Notes: generated from the letters alone by a model not told the origin. A DNA stretch of 30,061 nt from JAVEDQ01 sp035468175 (GCA_035468175.1 DATITC010000039.1:1-30061); one strand, 5' to 3'. Shown: positions 1 to 7,217, counted from the first letter of the stretch. A program made the numbers and translations.

Positions 1-144
1 GTGGTCGCGGTCTCGCAGCTCGCCGCCACGCTGGTGATCATCGCATTCACCGCCGCCGGGTTGGGTGTGGCGGCCGCCATCGTGCTGATGACGCTGCCGG
101 TGGTGGCGGTGGGGGTGCACCGCGGGTCGGCCGCGCCCGCTTAG
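1..144 (+). CDS. C-terminal end of an integral membrane protein (partial)
   Basis: The frame is open from the window edge to a TAG stop and codes for about 47 residues. They are strongly hydrophobic: two closely spaced Ala/Val/Leu/Ile-rich stretches, then a short tail (HRGSAAPA). This fits the last transmembrane segment or segments of a permease or other multi-pass protein. The stop overlaps the stop of the convergent NUDIX gene by two bases, which is consistent with both being real. The family cannot be determined from this fragment, and the true start lies outside the window. Confidence 0.6.
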   Translation: MVAVSQLAATLVIIAFTAAGLGVAAAIVLMTLPVVAVGVHRGSAAPA

Positions 145-605
145 CCGCCGAGCACCGAGATCAGCCGGTCGAGGAACGGCAGCTGGGCGGGTCGCAGCTT
201 GCGCCGCGCCATGTCGAGATCGAACCAGGCGACCCGGTCGATCTCCTCGAACTGCTGCAGGTGACCACTCCGCGGCGGCCACTCCATCGGGAAGGTGTTG
301 CTGCGCAGGCTGGCGACCTCGAAGTCACCCGCCAGCGCCCAGACGACGTTGACCTTGCCGCCGCTCTGCTTGGCTTCGCCGAGCGGGAGCGGTGTCCCCT
401 CCCGCGGAGCGCTGCCCATCTCCTCGGTGAACTCCCGGACCGCTGCCGCGGGCTCGTCCTCACCGGGCTCGAGCTCACCCTTCGGGATCGTCCACACCCC
501 GTCGTCCTTCTTCGTGTAGAACGGCCCGCCCGGATGACCGAGCAATACCTCGAGGTCACCTGCAGATCGTCGGTAGAGCAGGACTCCGCCACTTCTGGGG
601 GGCAT
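141..605 (-). CDS. NUDIX hydrolase
   Basis: Cytoplasmic NUDIX-fold pyrophosphohydrolase of 154 aa, full length for a single-domain family member. The Nudix box is complete: G43, E49, R57-E58, E61-E62 and G64, matching GX5EX7REUXEEXGU, so Mg2+-dependent cleavage of a nucleoside-diphosphate-linked substrate is expected. The N-terminus (GGVLLYRR) and the FYTKKDDGVWTIPKG segment resemble the actinobacterial group annotated as NUDIX or bis(5'-nucleosyl)-tetraphosphatase-like proteins; the substrate cannot be read from sequence. The start ATG is preceded by GGGGAGGA about 8 nt upstream. It converges on the membrane-protein fragment and is followed upstream by a methyltransferase remnant. Confidence 0.9.
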   Translation of the reverse strand: MPPRSGGVLLYRRSAGDLEVLLGHPGGPFYTKKDDGVWTIPKGELEPGEDEPAAAVREFTEEMGSAPREGTPLPLGEAKQSGGKVNVVWALAGDFEVASLRSNTFPMEWPPRSGHLQQFEEIDRVAWFDLDMARRKLRPAQLPFLDRLISVLGG

Positions 606-635
606 CGGCCCATCCTCCCCGTCACCGTCGTCGGT

Positions 636-871
636 TCAGCTGGGCATCCGACCCCAGCAGGAGACGAGCGGCGACGTCGCCAGGTCGAGTTCGCCGGCGG
701 CCCCCGCGTCCAGATGCGCGTCGATGCCGCCGTCGGTGGCCAAGCCCTTCTCGATGAGGCTCCCGCATCAACGTGCGGAAGCCGTCCTTCAGTCGGTTCG
801 CCCTCGGCCAGGGCGCCGAACCGTTCCAGCGCCTCCGGCCGTCGGTTGTCGAGGAGGTAGCGACCGTGCAC
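636..871 (-). pseudogene. Decayed SAM-dependent methyltransferase-like gene (both ends kept, core missing)
   Basis: Read on the minus strand, a GTG-started frame gives VHGRYLLDNRRPEALERF, resembling the N-terminus of actinobacterial class I methyltransferases (S/GRYLLDN..PEA..RF..L). After about 20 more bases the similarity moves to a second frame (RLKDGFRTLMRE) and then a third (SLIEKGLATDGGIDAHLDAG, then GELDLATSP and CWGR), which resembles the C-terminal end of the same family and stops at 636-638. The SAM-binding core of well over 100 residues is absent and at least two frame changes are needed, so no functional enzyme is made. The family assignment rests on recalled motifs, not a search. 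Confidence 0.55.
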
Positions 872-991
872 GCGCCCATCCTCGCCCTTGCCACGACGTG
901 CCCGCCCCGCGCATGTCCGGGAATGGCGCTCTCGTGGGACGGAGACTCGTGGGAGCAGTACGGTTCGTTTCAGATCGACGGGAGCTCATCG

Positions 992-1204
992 GTGACCGAT
1001 GAAGTCGGGAAGCTGGGCCACGTGGTGACCCGCATTCGCGGCGGGGAGAAGCCCGGCGAGGTCACCATCCCCATCCGCGGCGGCCACGAGGTCTACCTCG
1101 CCTATTCCGAGAGCCCGATCGAGCGCTCGGTACCGATCCTGGTCGTGAGCAGCCGAGGCGGACGCTGCCTCGACGTCGTGCCCTGGACCGACGTGCTCAA
1201 TTGA
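992..1204 (+). CDS. Small NfeD-like OB-fold protein, probable flotillin partner
   Basis: A 70-aa soluble protein with no membrane segment. Its pattern (VGKLGHVVTRI, then EVTIPIRGGHEVYLAYS, IERSVPILVVS, CLDVVPW) is a run of short beta strands like the C-terminal OB domain of NfeD proteins. I start it at GTG 992 because GGGAG (980-984) lies 7 nt upstream; an in-frame ATG at 923 has a poorer ribosome site and would add 23 residues that look non-conserved. It lies 35 nt upstream of the SPFH gene on the same strand. NfeD and SPFH proteins are a known bacterial pair in membrane microdomains, so a role with the neighbour is inferred. Confidence 0.7.
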   Translation: MTDEVGKLGHVVTRIRGGEKPGEVTIPIRGGHEVYLAYSESPIERSVPILVVSSRGGRCLDVVPWTDVLN

Positions 1205-1229
1205 TCCACCACCACTGATCTAGGGAAGC

Positions 1230-1235
1230 AAGGAG
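1230..1235 (+). promoter_or_regulatory. Strong ribosome binding site of the SPFH gene
   Basis: AAGGAG ends 4 nt before ATG 1240. It is one of the best Shine-Dalgarno matches in the window and fixes the SPFH start without a leading transmembrane segment. Confidence 0.75.
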
Positions 1236-1239
1236 ACGC

Positions 1240-2412
1240 ATGTTCGGCTACCGGGTGCCGGCACCCAACCAAGCCATGCTCATCAGCGGCGGCCGCCAGC
1301 GGGGCCGCGATGACGCAACGCAGTTCCGCATCGTCACCGGGCACGGTGCCTTCGTCCTGCCCGTGTTCCGCAAGGTCAGCTTCCTCACCCTCGCGATGCA
1401 GGAGGCAGAGGTCATCGAGGACACCTTCACCCAGCAGGGACTCACCCTGAACGTCAGCGCCATCATCGCCTTCAAGGTCGGCGACGACATGGCGAGCATC
1501 TCGGCGGCGGCGCGGCGGTTCCTCGCCGACCAGCGGCAGATGTCGAACCTGGTTGGGCGCATCTTCTCCGGACACCTGCGCTCGATCGTCGGCTCGATGA
1601 CCGTCGAGAGCATTATCCGGGACCAGCAGCGCCTGGGTGAGGCGATCCTCGATGCCTCTAAGGGCGAGATGGCGCGGATCGGCCTGCTCGTCGACTCCCT
1701 GCAGATCAGCGAGATCAACGACAAGGGCAGCGGCTACATCGCCGCCCTCGCCGCGCCGTACCAGGCTGCGATCAACCGCGAATCCCAGATCGCGCAGGCC
1801 AAGGCGATTCAGGCGTCCGCCGAAGCGCAGCAGGCGAGCGAGCGGGCGCAGGCGGAGTTCCGTCGCCAGACCGCCATCGCCCGCGCCGACTACCAGGCAC
1901 AGATCGACACCGCCGAGGCGAGGTCCCAGCAGGCCGGCCCGTTGTCGGCGGCCCAGGCACAGCAGGACGTGCTCATCGAGCAGGCCAAGGTGGCCGAGCG
2001 GAACGCCGATCTCCGGCAGGCCCAGCTGGTCGCCGAAGTGGTGAAGCCGGCCGAGGCGGAGGCGGAGCGCATTCGCACTCTGGCGAAGGCGGAGGCGGAC
2101 CGGACGAGGATGTCGGCGGAGGCGGCGGCATCGGCCGACCGCATCGCGCTCGACCAGCGGATCATCGATCAGCTGCCGCAGATGATCGCGGCGGCCGCAT
2201 CCGGTCTGGCCAACGCGAACGTGACCGTGCTGAACGGCGCCGAGGGACTCAACAGCACGGTCGCGTCGATGGCGGCGCAAGGCTTGACGATCCTGGACAC
2301 GTTGACCTCGTCGCTCCGGGACCGGGAGGGCGGCTCGTCCTCTCGTCCGGCGATCGACCGCGGGTCGAGCGGAGCGGATGCCGGTTCCCCGAACGGCGCC
2401 GGGTCGCCGTGA
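1240..2412 (+). CDS. SPFH/flotillin family protein
   Basis: A 390-aa flotillin-like membrane-microdomain scaffold. Residues 1 to about 160 form the SPFH/band-7 domain (start MFGYRVPAPNQAMLISGG; VTGHGAFVLPVFRKV; IFSGHLRSIVGSMTVE). Residues about 165-320 are an Ala/Gln/Glu-rich heptad-like coiled coil, the flotillin oligomerisation region. A conserved end (QLPQMI, NVTVLNGAEG, GLTILDTL) is followed by a Ser/Gly-rich disordered tail. There is no N-terminal transmembrane helix as in Bacillus FloT, so membrane attachment must be peripheral or through a partner. It probably shares a transcript with the NfeD-like gene. Actinobacterial homologues as I recall them have this same start and length, so it looks intact. 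Confidence 0.92.
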   Translation: MFGYRVPAPNQAMLISGGRQRGRDDATQFRIVTGHGAFVLPVFRKVSFLTLAMQEAEVIEDTFTQQGLTLNVSAIIAFKVGDDMASISAAARRFLADQRQMSNLVGRIFSGHLRSIVGSMTVESIIRDQQRLGEAILDASKGEMARIGLLVDSLQISEINDKGSGYIAALAAPYQAAINRESQIAQAKAIQASAEAQQASERAQAEFRRQTAIARADYQAQIDTAEARSQQAGPLSAAQAQQDVLIEQAKVAERNADLRQAQLVAEVVKPAEAEAERIRTLAKAEADRTRMSAEAAASADRIALDQRIIDQLPQMIAAAASGLANANVTVLNGAEGLNSTVASMAAQGLTILDTLTSSLRDREGGSSSRPAIDRGSSGADAGSPNGAGSP

Positions 2413-2571
2413 GCGTCCTCGGGCGCAATGAACTCCGCGAGGTGCCGAACGCCTCCTCGGACGACGTGGTCGACCTCGTGCAAGGGCTGGGCCCAGATGG
2501 GCGGCCGGCTCACCCGGTCGCGCCGACGGCGGGCCGAGAAGCGCGCGGGACGCTGAACGGGCCGGACGACA

Positions 2572-3219
2572 TCAGTTGGAGATCACCGCCCCGGGGTGCA
2601 CCGGCCGGATCCGGGGGGCGCACGGGAAGACCTGCGCGGCGACGGTGACGTCCGCCCGCTGATTCGGCGGGAAGACGCGGAGGTACGCGGACTTCGGCGG
2701 CAGGTCGCCGTTCCCGCACGCCGCCGGCCCGACGCTGAAGGAGGCCGTCGCCGCCTGGCCCGCTTTGAGGACGACCAACGGCGACGGTTCCGGGACCCGT
2801 ACGGCCGGCTGCCCGATCTGGGCGCGGTTCTTGTCGAGCAGGGAGACGCCCGGGTAGCCCTGCAACGTGCATGTGCTGCTGGATCGGTTCCGGAAGGTGA
2901 TGCCGCTGTACTCGGTGCCGGCGGCGCCCTGCCCTTCCGTCATGACGACGTCCAGCTGCGCGGTCGCGCAGGCACCGCCGGCCGGTGCGGCACCCGTCGT
3001 CGCGGTTGATGTCGCGGATGCGGCCGGCGGCTGCGGCACGGCTGCCGTCGACGCCGCACCGGGTGTTGACCCAGACCCTGCGATGGTGGGGGGCAACGAC
3101 GAGGGCTCGGGCGTCGGGGTGGCCGATGAGGTGCGGCCGGCACCCCCGCAACCGGCTACGGCGAGCGCGACCGCCAGGAGCACTCCGCCGCTGATCCGGT
3201 ATCTCTGCACGACGCGCAC
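2572..3219 (-). CDS. DUF4232 secreted lipoprotein
   Basis: The signal segment is RYR, a hydrophobic run, then a lipobox VAGC, so the mature protein would be lipidated on Cys and sit on the outer face of the membrane. A Thr/Pro/Ser/Ala-rich linker of about 60 residues precedes a DUF4232-type beta domain with four cysteines (ACATAQLDV, FRNRSSSTCTLQGYPGVSL, GPAACGNG, VFPCAP). Function unknown. The start is uncertain: GTG 3219 gives a compact basic n-region of about 24 residues before the Cys; GTG 3210 or ATG 3255 (35-residue leader, next to a purine-rich stretch) are alternatives. It converges on the flotillin unit. Confidence 0.8.
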   Translation of the reverse strand: MRVVQRYRISGGVLLAVALAVAGCGGAGRTSSATPTPEPSSLPPTIAGSGSTPGAASTAAVPQPPAASATSTATTGAAPAGGACATAQLDVVMTEGQGAAGTEYSGITFRNRSSSTCTLQGYPGVSLLDKNRAQIGQPAVRVPEPSPLVVLKAGQAATASFSVGPAACGNGDLPPKSAYLRVFPPNQRADVTVAAQVFPCAPRIRPVHPGAVISN

Positions 3220-3403
3220 CTGCCCCGGGAAGGGTGCCAGCTCCTCCCCCTCCATGGTCAACATATAGCGCGTCCGGGGGCTTGCGGCAAGACCCCGGCG
3301 CAGCCACAGAATCCCTGCTCGAGCCTCGGACCTGCAGAGATGAGAACCACGACCTGGTCGACGACCAGCATTTTCGACCTTTCCGACCGGGTGGCTACTT
3401 AGG

Positions 3404-3427
3404 CCGACCCGACGCTTACTGGGTCGG
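3404..3427. terminator. Weak GC-rich hairpin
   Basis: A 7-bp perfect stem CCGACCC / GGGTCGG with a 10-nt loop lies between the lipoprotein gene and the stronger hairpin at 3471-3504. It has no T tract. It could be part of a terminator region, or chance in this GC-rich DNA. Confidence 0.25.
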
Positions 3428-3470
3428 GGACCGCGCCCAGGCTCGACACGGGTTTCCGTCATGGCGGAAG

Positions 3471-3504
3471 CCGATCACGCAGGCGGCATCGCCTGCGTGA
3501 TCGG
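3471..3504. terminator. Perfect 15-bp hairpin, probable katG terminator
   Basis: CCGATCACGCAGGCG at 3471-3485 and its exact complement at 3490-3504 enclose the loop GCAT. It lies 77 nt downstream of the katG stop on the minus strand. There is no U tract on either strand, as is common for actinobacterial hairpin terminators. A protein-binding palindrome is the alternative. Confidence 0.6.
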
Positions 3505-3507
3505 TCG

Positions 3508-3615
3508 TTCGGCCCCGGCATCGAAGAGGCGGTCGACCGCTACGTCGCCATGACCCGCGCGACCCAGCGCCTCGTCATCCTCACGAGCTCACGTCGTACC
3601 GGTCCAGGTTCATGA
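3508..3615 (+). pseudogene. Remnant of a superfamily I (UvrD/HelD-like) helicase C-terminus
   Basis: Frame 1 encodes FGPGIEEAVDRYVAMTR followed by ATQRLVILTS and ends at TGA 3613-3615. The core YVAMTRATQRL is the motif VI signature of SF1 helicases (Y/VALTRAT-x-x-L), which is very near the C-terminus in HelD-like proteins. The frame has a stop upstream and no helicase sequence before about 3508, so only the last 30-35 codons remain. Its end runs 35 nt into the 3' end of katG on the opposite strand. This is a motif-based call on a short stretch. Confidence 0.5.
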
Positions 3616-5824
3616 CCTTGTCCCACGCGGCCACGAAGTCGCGCGCGAACTTCCCCTGTGCGTCGTCGCTCGCGTAGACCTCGGAGACCGCGCGCAGCTC
3701 GGAGTTCGAACCGAACACGAGGTCGACGCGCGTGCCCGTCCAAACGACGTCACCACCGGAACGACGGCGCGCTTCGTACGTGCCGTCGTCCTCACCCGAC
3801 GGCTTCCACGTGATGCCCATGTCGATCAGGTTCACGAAGAAGTCGTTCGTCAGCTGACCGGGTCGGTCGGTGAGAACGCCGAGCGACGAACCCGCGTGGT
3901 TCGCGCCGAGGACGCGCAGCCCCCCGAGGAGCACGGTCATCTCCGGCGCGGTCAGCGTCAGCAGGTTCGACCGGTCCACCATCAGGTACTCGGCCGGCAG
4001 TTCGTGACCCTTGCCGAGGTAGTTGCGGAACGCGTCCGCGGTCGGTTCGAGCGGAGCGAAGGACTCTGCGTCGGTCTCCTCGGCGCTCGCGTCCGTACGT
4101 CCCGGCGTGAAGGGCACCGTGATGTCGTGACCGGCATCCTGGGCGGCCTTCTCGACCCCGGCGCACCCACCGAGCACGATCAGGTCGGCGAGCGAGATCT
4201 TCTTGCCGCCGCTCTGGGCGCTGTTGAAGCTCTCCTGCACGCCCTCGAGCTTGCGCAGGACCCGCGCCAGCTCGTCGGGGTTGTTGACCTCCCAGCCGCT
4301 CTGCGGCTCGAGGCGGACGCGGGCCCCGTTGGCACCGCCGCGCTTGTCGCTGCCCCGGAACGTCGAGGCCGACGCCCAGGCGGTGGCGACCAGCTCGGAC
4401 ACCGTCAGCCCGGATTCGAAGATCTTCGCCTTGAGCGCGAACACGTCGTCGGCGTCGACGAGCTCGTGGTCGACCGCGGGAACCGGGTCCTGCCAGATCA
4501 GCTGCTCCTGCGGGACCAGCGGCCCGAGGTAGCGCTGGATCGGTCCCATGTCGCGGTGGGTCAGCTTGAACCAGGCGCGGGCGAAGGTGTCCGCGAACTC
4601 GTCCGGGTGCTCCAGGAAGCGACGGGAGATCTGCTCGTACGCCGGATCGACCCGCAGCGCGAGGTCGGTGGTCAGCATCGTCGGCGTGCGGGTCAGCGAG
4701 CCGTCCTCGGGGTCCGGCACCGTGTTGGCCCCGGCGCCACCCTTCGGCTGCCACTGGTTGGCACCCGCCGGGCTCTTGGTCAGCTCCCACTCGTAACCGA
4801 AGAGGTTCTCGAAGTAGAAGTTTGTCCACCTCGTCGGCTGGGCCGTCCAGGTCACCTCGATGCCGCTGGTGATCGTGTCCCGGCCGTGACCGCTGCCGAA
4901 GCTGTTGTGCCAGCCGAGGCCCTGCTCCTCCAGCGGCGCGCCCTCCGGCTCGGGGCCGATGTACTGGTTCGGGTCGGCGGCGCCGTGGGTCTTGCCGAAG
5001 GTGTGACCGCCGGCGATGAGTGCGACCGTCTCCTCGTCGTTCATCGCCATCCGCGCGAACGTCTCGCGGATGTCGCGGGCGGAGGCGAGTGGGTCCGGTT
5101 GGCCGTTCGGGCCCTCCGGGTTCACGTAGATCAGGCCCATCTGCACCGCGGCGAGCGGACCCTCGAGCTCGCGGTCGCCGGTGTAGCGCTCGTCGCCGAG
5201 CCAGGTGGTCTCGGGACCCCAGTAGACGTCCTCGTCGGGCTCCCAGACATCCGCGCGACCGCCGGCGAAGCCGAACGTGGTGAAGCCCATCGTCTCCAGC
5301 GCTCGGGTACCCGTGAAGACGATGAGGTCGGCCCAGGAGATAGCCTTGCCGTACTTCTTCTTCACCGGCCAAAGCAGCCGGCGGGCCTTGTCGAGGCTCG
5401 CGTTGTCCGGCCAGCTGTTGATGGGCGCGAACCGCTGCATGCCCTCGCCGGCGCCACCGCGGCCGTCCTTGACGCGGTAGGTACCGGCGCTGTGCCAGGC
5501 CATCCGGATGAAGAAGGGCCCGTAATGACCGAAGTCGGCGGGCCACCAGTCCTGCGAGTCCGTCATGACGGCGTCCACGTCGCGGGTGAGCGCGTCCAGG
5601 TCCAGGTTCGAGAAGGCCTGCGCGTAGTCGAAGTCCTCGCCCATCGGGTTTGAGGCGTCGGCGTGCTTGCGCAGGATCTTCAGGTTGAGCTGGTTCGGCC
5701 ACCAGATGCGGTTTCCGGCACCTTCGGTCGGGTGGTTACGGGTACCGACAGTGGCGACGGGACAGCCGGATTCGCTGGCCTCTGACTGCATGTCACCTTC
5801 GACGGCGTTGTGGCGCTCGACCAT
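3581..5824 (-). CDS. katG: Bifunctional catalase-peroxidase KatG
   Basis: A full-length 747-aa haem enzyme that removes H2O2 by catalase and peroxidase cycles. Distal residues R107, W110 and H111 are present (FFIRMAWHSAGTYR). The Met-Tyr-Trp cross-link required for catalase activity can form from W110, Y233 (GLIYVNPEGP) and M259 (ARMAMND). The proximal haem ligand is H274 (GGHTFGKTHG). The two-domain KatG layout is complete, with a haem-free C-terminal copy. Residues align with M. tuberculosis KatG at an offset of 3-4. ATG 5824 is chosen because GGAAGGA lies about 8 nt upstream. A FurA-box-like palindrome lies 65 nt before the start, but there is no furA gene in the normal position. Confidence 0.97.
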   Translation of the reverse strand: MVERHNAVEGDMQSEASESGCPVATVGTRNHPTEGAGNRIWWPNQLNLKILRKHADASNPMGEDFDYAQAFSNLDLDALTRDVDAVMTDSQDWWPADFGHYGPFFIRMAWHSAGTYRVKDGRGGAGEGMQRFAPINSWPDNASLDKARRLLWPVKKKYGKAISWADLIVFTGTRALETMGFTTFGFAGGRADVWEPDEDVYWGPETTWLGDERYTGDRELEGPLAAVQMGLIYVNPEGPNGQPDPLASARDIRETFARMAMNDEETVALIAGGHTFGKTHGAADPNQYIGPEPEGAPLEEQGLGWHNSFGSGHGRDTITSGIEVTWTAQPTRWTNFYFENLFGYEWELTKSPAGANQWQPKGGAGANTVPDPEDGSLTRTPTMLTTDLALRVDPAYEQISRRFLEHPDEFADTFARAWFKLTHRDMGPIQRYLGPLVPQEQLIWQDPVPAVDHELVDADDVFALKAKIFESGLTVSELVATAWASASTFRGSDKRGGANGARVRLEPQSGWEVNNPDELARVLRKLEGVQESFNSAQSGGKKISLADLIVLGGCAGVEKAAQDAGHDITVPFTPGRTDASAEETDAESFAPLEPTADAFRNYLGKGHELPAEYLMVDRSNLLTLTAPEMTVLLGGLRVLGANHAGSSLGVLTDRPGQLTNDFFVNLIDMGITWKPSGEDDGTYEARRRSGGDVVWTGTRVDLVFGSNSELRAVSEVYASDDAQGKFARDFVAAWDKVMNLDRYDVSS

Positions 5825-5887
5825 GTGGGAGTCCTTCCGGGGTCGGGGGTCTGGCAACGGGAGCAACCCGGTGATGCTGCGCCCCTT

Positions 5888-5904
5888 TCTTGAACCATTC
5901 AAGA
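5888..5904. promoter_or_regulatory. 17-bp palindrome resembling a FurA/peroxide-regulator box upstream of katG
   Basis: TCTTGAACCATTCAAGA is a perfect inverted repeat (8-bp arms, central C). In katG orientation it reads TCTTGAATGGTTCAAGA followed by AAGGGG. This is very close to the mycobacterial FurA box as I recall it (TCTTGACTGATTCCAGA then AAAGGG). It is AT-rich against its surroundings and lies 64 nt upstream of the katG start, where an iron- or peroxide-sensing Fur-family repressor would act. The exact promoter hexamers are not clear. Confidence 0.7.
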
Positions 5905-5966
5905 CATGACCCACCGCGAGCTTGTCTGATTTCGGTCGGGATTCTCGGTTACCTACCGATGAGCGG

Positions 5967-6593
5967 TCAGGCCGACGGTGCGGCGTAGACGACCACGTTG
6001 TAGGCATACGTGCGGGTGCTGTGGTCGAACGCACCACCGCAGGTGATCAGGACCAGGCGCGCCGGGCCGTCGGCGGAGAAGATGTCCGCCGGGAGGCGGC
6101 CCTTGCGGTAGGCGTGCCTGGCGACGACGCGGTAGGACGCCGGCCCAGACGTTGCACCCACGGAGATCTCGTCCCCCGGGACCAACGTCTCCAGCCGGTA
6201 CAGCGCGCCGGGTCCGTTCGCCTTCGTGTCGACGTGACCGGCGAGCACGACCGTGCCGACAGCGGCCGCCGGAGCCGCCCCGTCGCGCCACCAGCCCAAC
6301 AGGTGGCCGTCTTCCGGCACCCCCAACTCGCCCGCGCCGATCGCCACCGGAACCACCGGGGCGTCGACGCCGATCGTGCGGATGGCGAGCCGGTGAGGAA
6401 CGTCGTCTGCGGAGGTCCGTCCGACCCCGCCGGAGCCGCCGGCCGGCACGTCCCCGACGGACGAAGGCGTCGTGAAGCCCTGGACCTGCAGAATCACCGC
6501 CGACAGGACGAGAACGAGGCCGATGGCCACGCCAATCCACGCGGTGCCGGTACCGGTCCGCGGAGCCGGGAGCGCAACCGTCGGCGAACTCAT
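5967..6593 (-). CDS. Sortase family transpeptidase (class E/F type)
   Basis: A 208-aa membrane-anchored cysteine transpeptidase. One transmembrane helix near residues 19-37 (AWIGVAIGLVLVLSAVIL) is followed by a Gly/Ser linker and the sortase beta barrel. Catalytic residues are H120 (VVLAGHVDT), C185 (VLITCGG) and R194 (STRTYAYN). The short single-domain form is typical of actinobacterial class F enzymes. ATG 6593 overlaps the stop of the excalibur gene as ATGA, so the two are translationally coupled; the excalibur protein is therefore the obvious candidate substrate. Located upstream of katG on the same strand without visible functional connection. Confidence 0.9.
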   Translation of the reverse strand: MSSPTVALPAPRTGTGTAWIGVAIGLVLVLSAVILQVQGFTTPSSVGDVPAGGSGGVGRTSADDVPHRLAIRTIGVDAPVVPVAIGAGELGVPEDGHLLGWWRDGAAPAAAVGTVVLAGHVDTKANGPGALYRLETLVPGDEISVGATSGPASYRVVARHAYRKGRLPADIFSADGPARLVLITCGGAFDHSTRTYAYNVVVYAAPSA

Positions 6594-7006
6594 CGCCCGG
6601 CGACGCTCCGACGGCGCAGGGCGACGGCTGAACCACCGAGCACCAGGACTCCGAGACCTCCGGCGGCAACCGGCACGGCGCTGGAGATCCGGTCGGCTTG
6701 ACCGCCGGAACCCGTGTTCACGGTGATCGAACCGGTACGGAGTCCTCCGCCGGAGCTGGTGGTGGTGGCCCCGGCGCTGGTGCTGGTGCTCGTGCTGGAC
6801 TCTCCACCGCTTTCGCAGGCGATGCCGTCGCCGTCCCGGTCCAGTGCGGCCCGGTAGCTCGACGAGCTCCGTGGGATGTCGGTCTGCCCGGCCGCTCGAG
6901 CCTGAGTGCAGTTGGCGTAGTACGCGGCCGACGCCGGGCTGGCGACGACGACGAGGCCGACGCCTACGGACGCGGCGGCGGCAGACAGGGAAAGAAGACG
7001 CTTCAT
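6590..7006 (-). CDS. Excalibur calcium-binding domain surface protein with C-terminal membrane anchor
   Basis: A 138-aa secreted protein. A signal peptide (MKRLLSLS, hydrophobic core, ASPASA) ends near residue 27. The excalibur domain spans about 29-65 (YYANCTQARAAG then DRDGDGIACE), with its two cysteines and the DxDxDG calcium-type loop. A Ser/Thr-rich stretch leads to a C-terminal hydrophobic helix and a basic tail (ALRRRSVAGR). This topology is that of a sortase substrate, but no LPxTG or LAxTG is present; the only similar string is VNTGSGG about 10 residues before the helix. The next gene, overlapping by 4 nt, is a sortase. Confidence 0.9.
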   Translation of the reverse strand: MKRLLSLSAAAASVGVGLVVVASPASAAYYANCTQARAAGQTDIPRSSSSYRAALDRDGDGIACESGGESSTSTSTSAGATTTSSGGGLRTGSITVNTGSGGQADRISSAVPVAAGGLGVLVLGGSAVALRRRSVAGR

Positions 7007-7106
7007 CGAGACCCCCGGACGGTGGTGACGGGCACCGGCTGCGGGGCAGGCTAACCGCGGCTGTGGACCTCCTGTGCGGGTTTTCTCGGATTCGCTTCCG
7101 CATCGT

Positions 7107-7196
7107 CCAAGATCAAAGGCAGCCAAGTGGCGAGCGCACCGGCGTATCGAGGGCGCACGCCGGGAGGGCCGGGCACTCGGCTGCCGATGATCTTGG
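7107..7196. repeat. 90-nt nested imperfect inverted repeat
   Basis: Arms 7107-7129 and 7174-7196 are complementary at 20 of 23 positions (CCAAGATCA..GGCAGCC.AGTG). Inside the 44-nt loop a second stem pairs CCGGCGT (7139-7145) with ACGCCGG (7157-7163). Weaker complementarity continues outside the arms (CGCTT-CGC on both sides). It fills most of the 211-nt gap between the SDR stop and the excalibur start. It could be a terminator between the two minus-strand units, a structured RNA, or a MITE/REP-like element. It encodes nothing recognised. Confidence 0.65.
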
Positions 7197-7217
7197 ATAG
7201 CGCAAGCGGCGGCTCGG

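Noticed and set aside
1102..2280. 392-codon frame antisense to the SPFH gene
   Set aside because: A mirror of the coiled-coil codons; the SPFH gene has a strong ribosome site and clear family motifs.
2409..2648. 79-codon frame starting GTGA over the SPFH stop
   Set aside because: The overlap looks like coupling, but the product is low-complexity after about 40 residues and its end overlaps the DUF4232 lipoprotein gene antisense. No family or ribosome site of its own.
3896..5653. 585-codon open frame antisense to katG
   Set aside because: A GC-rich shadow of the katG coding strand; the product is Val/Arg/Leu/Gly-biased and katG is certain.
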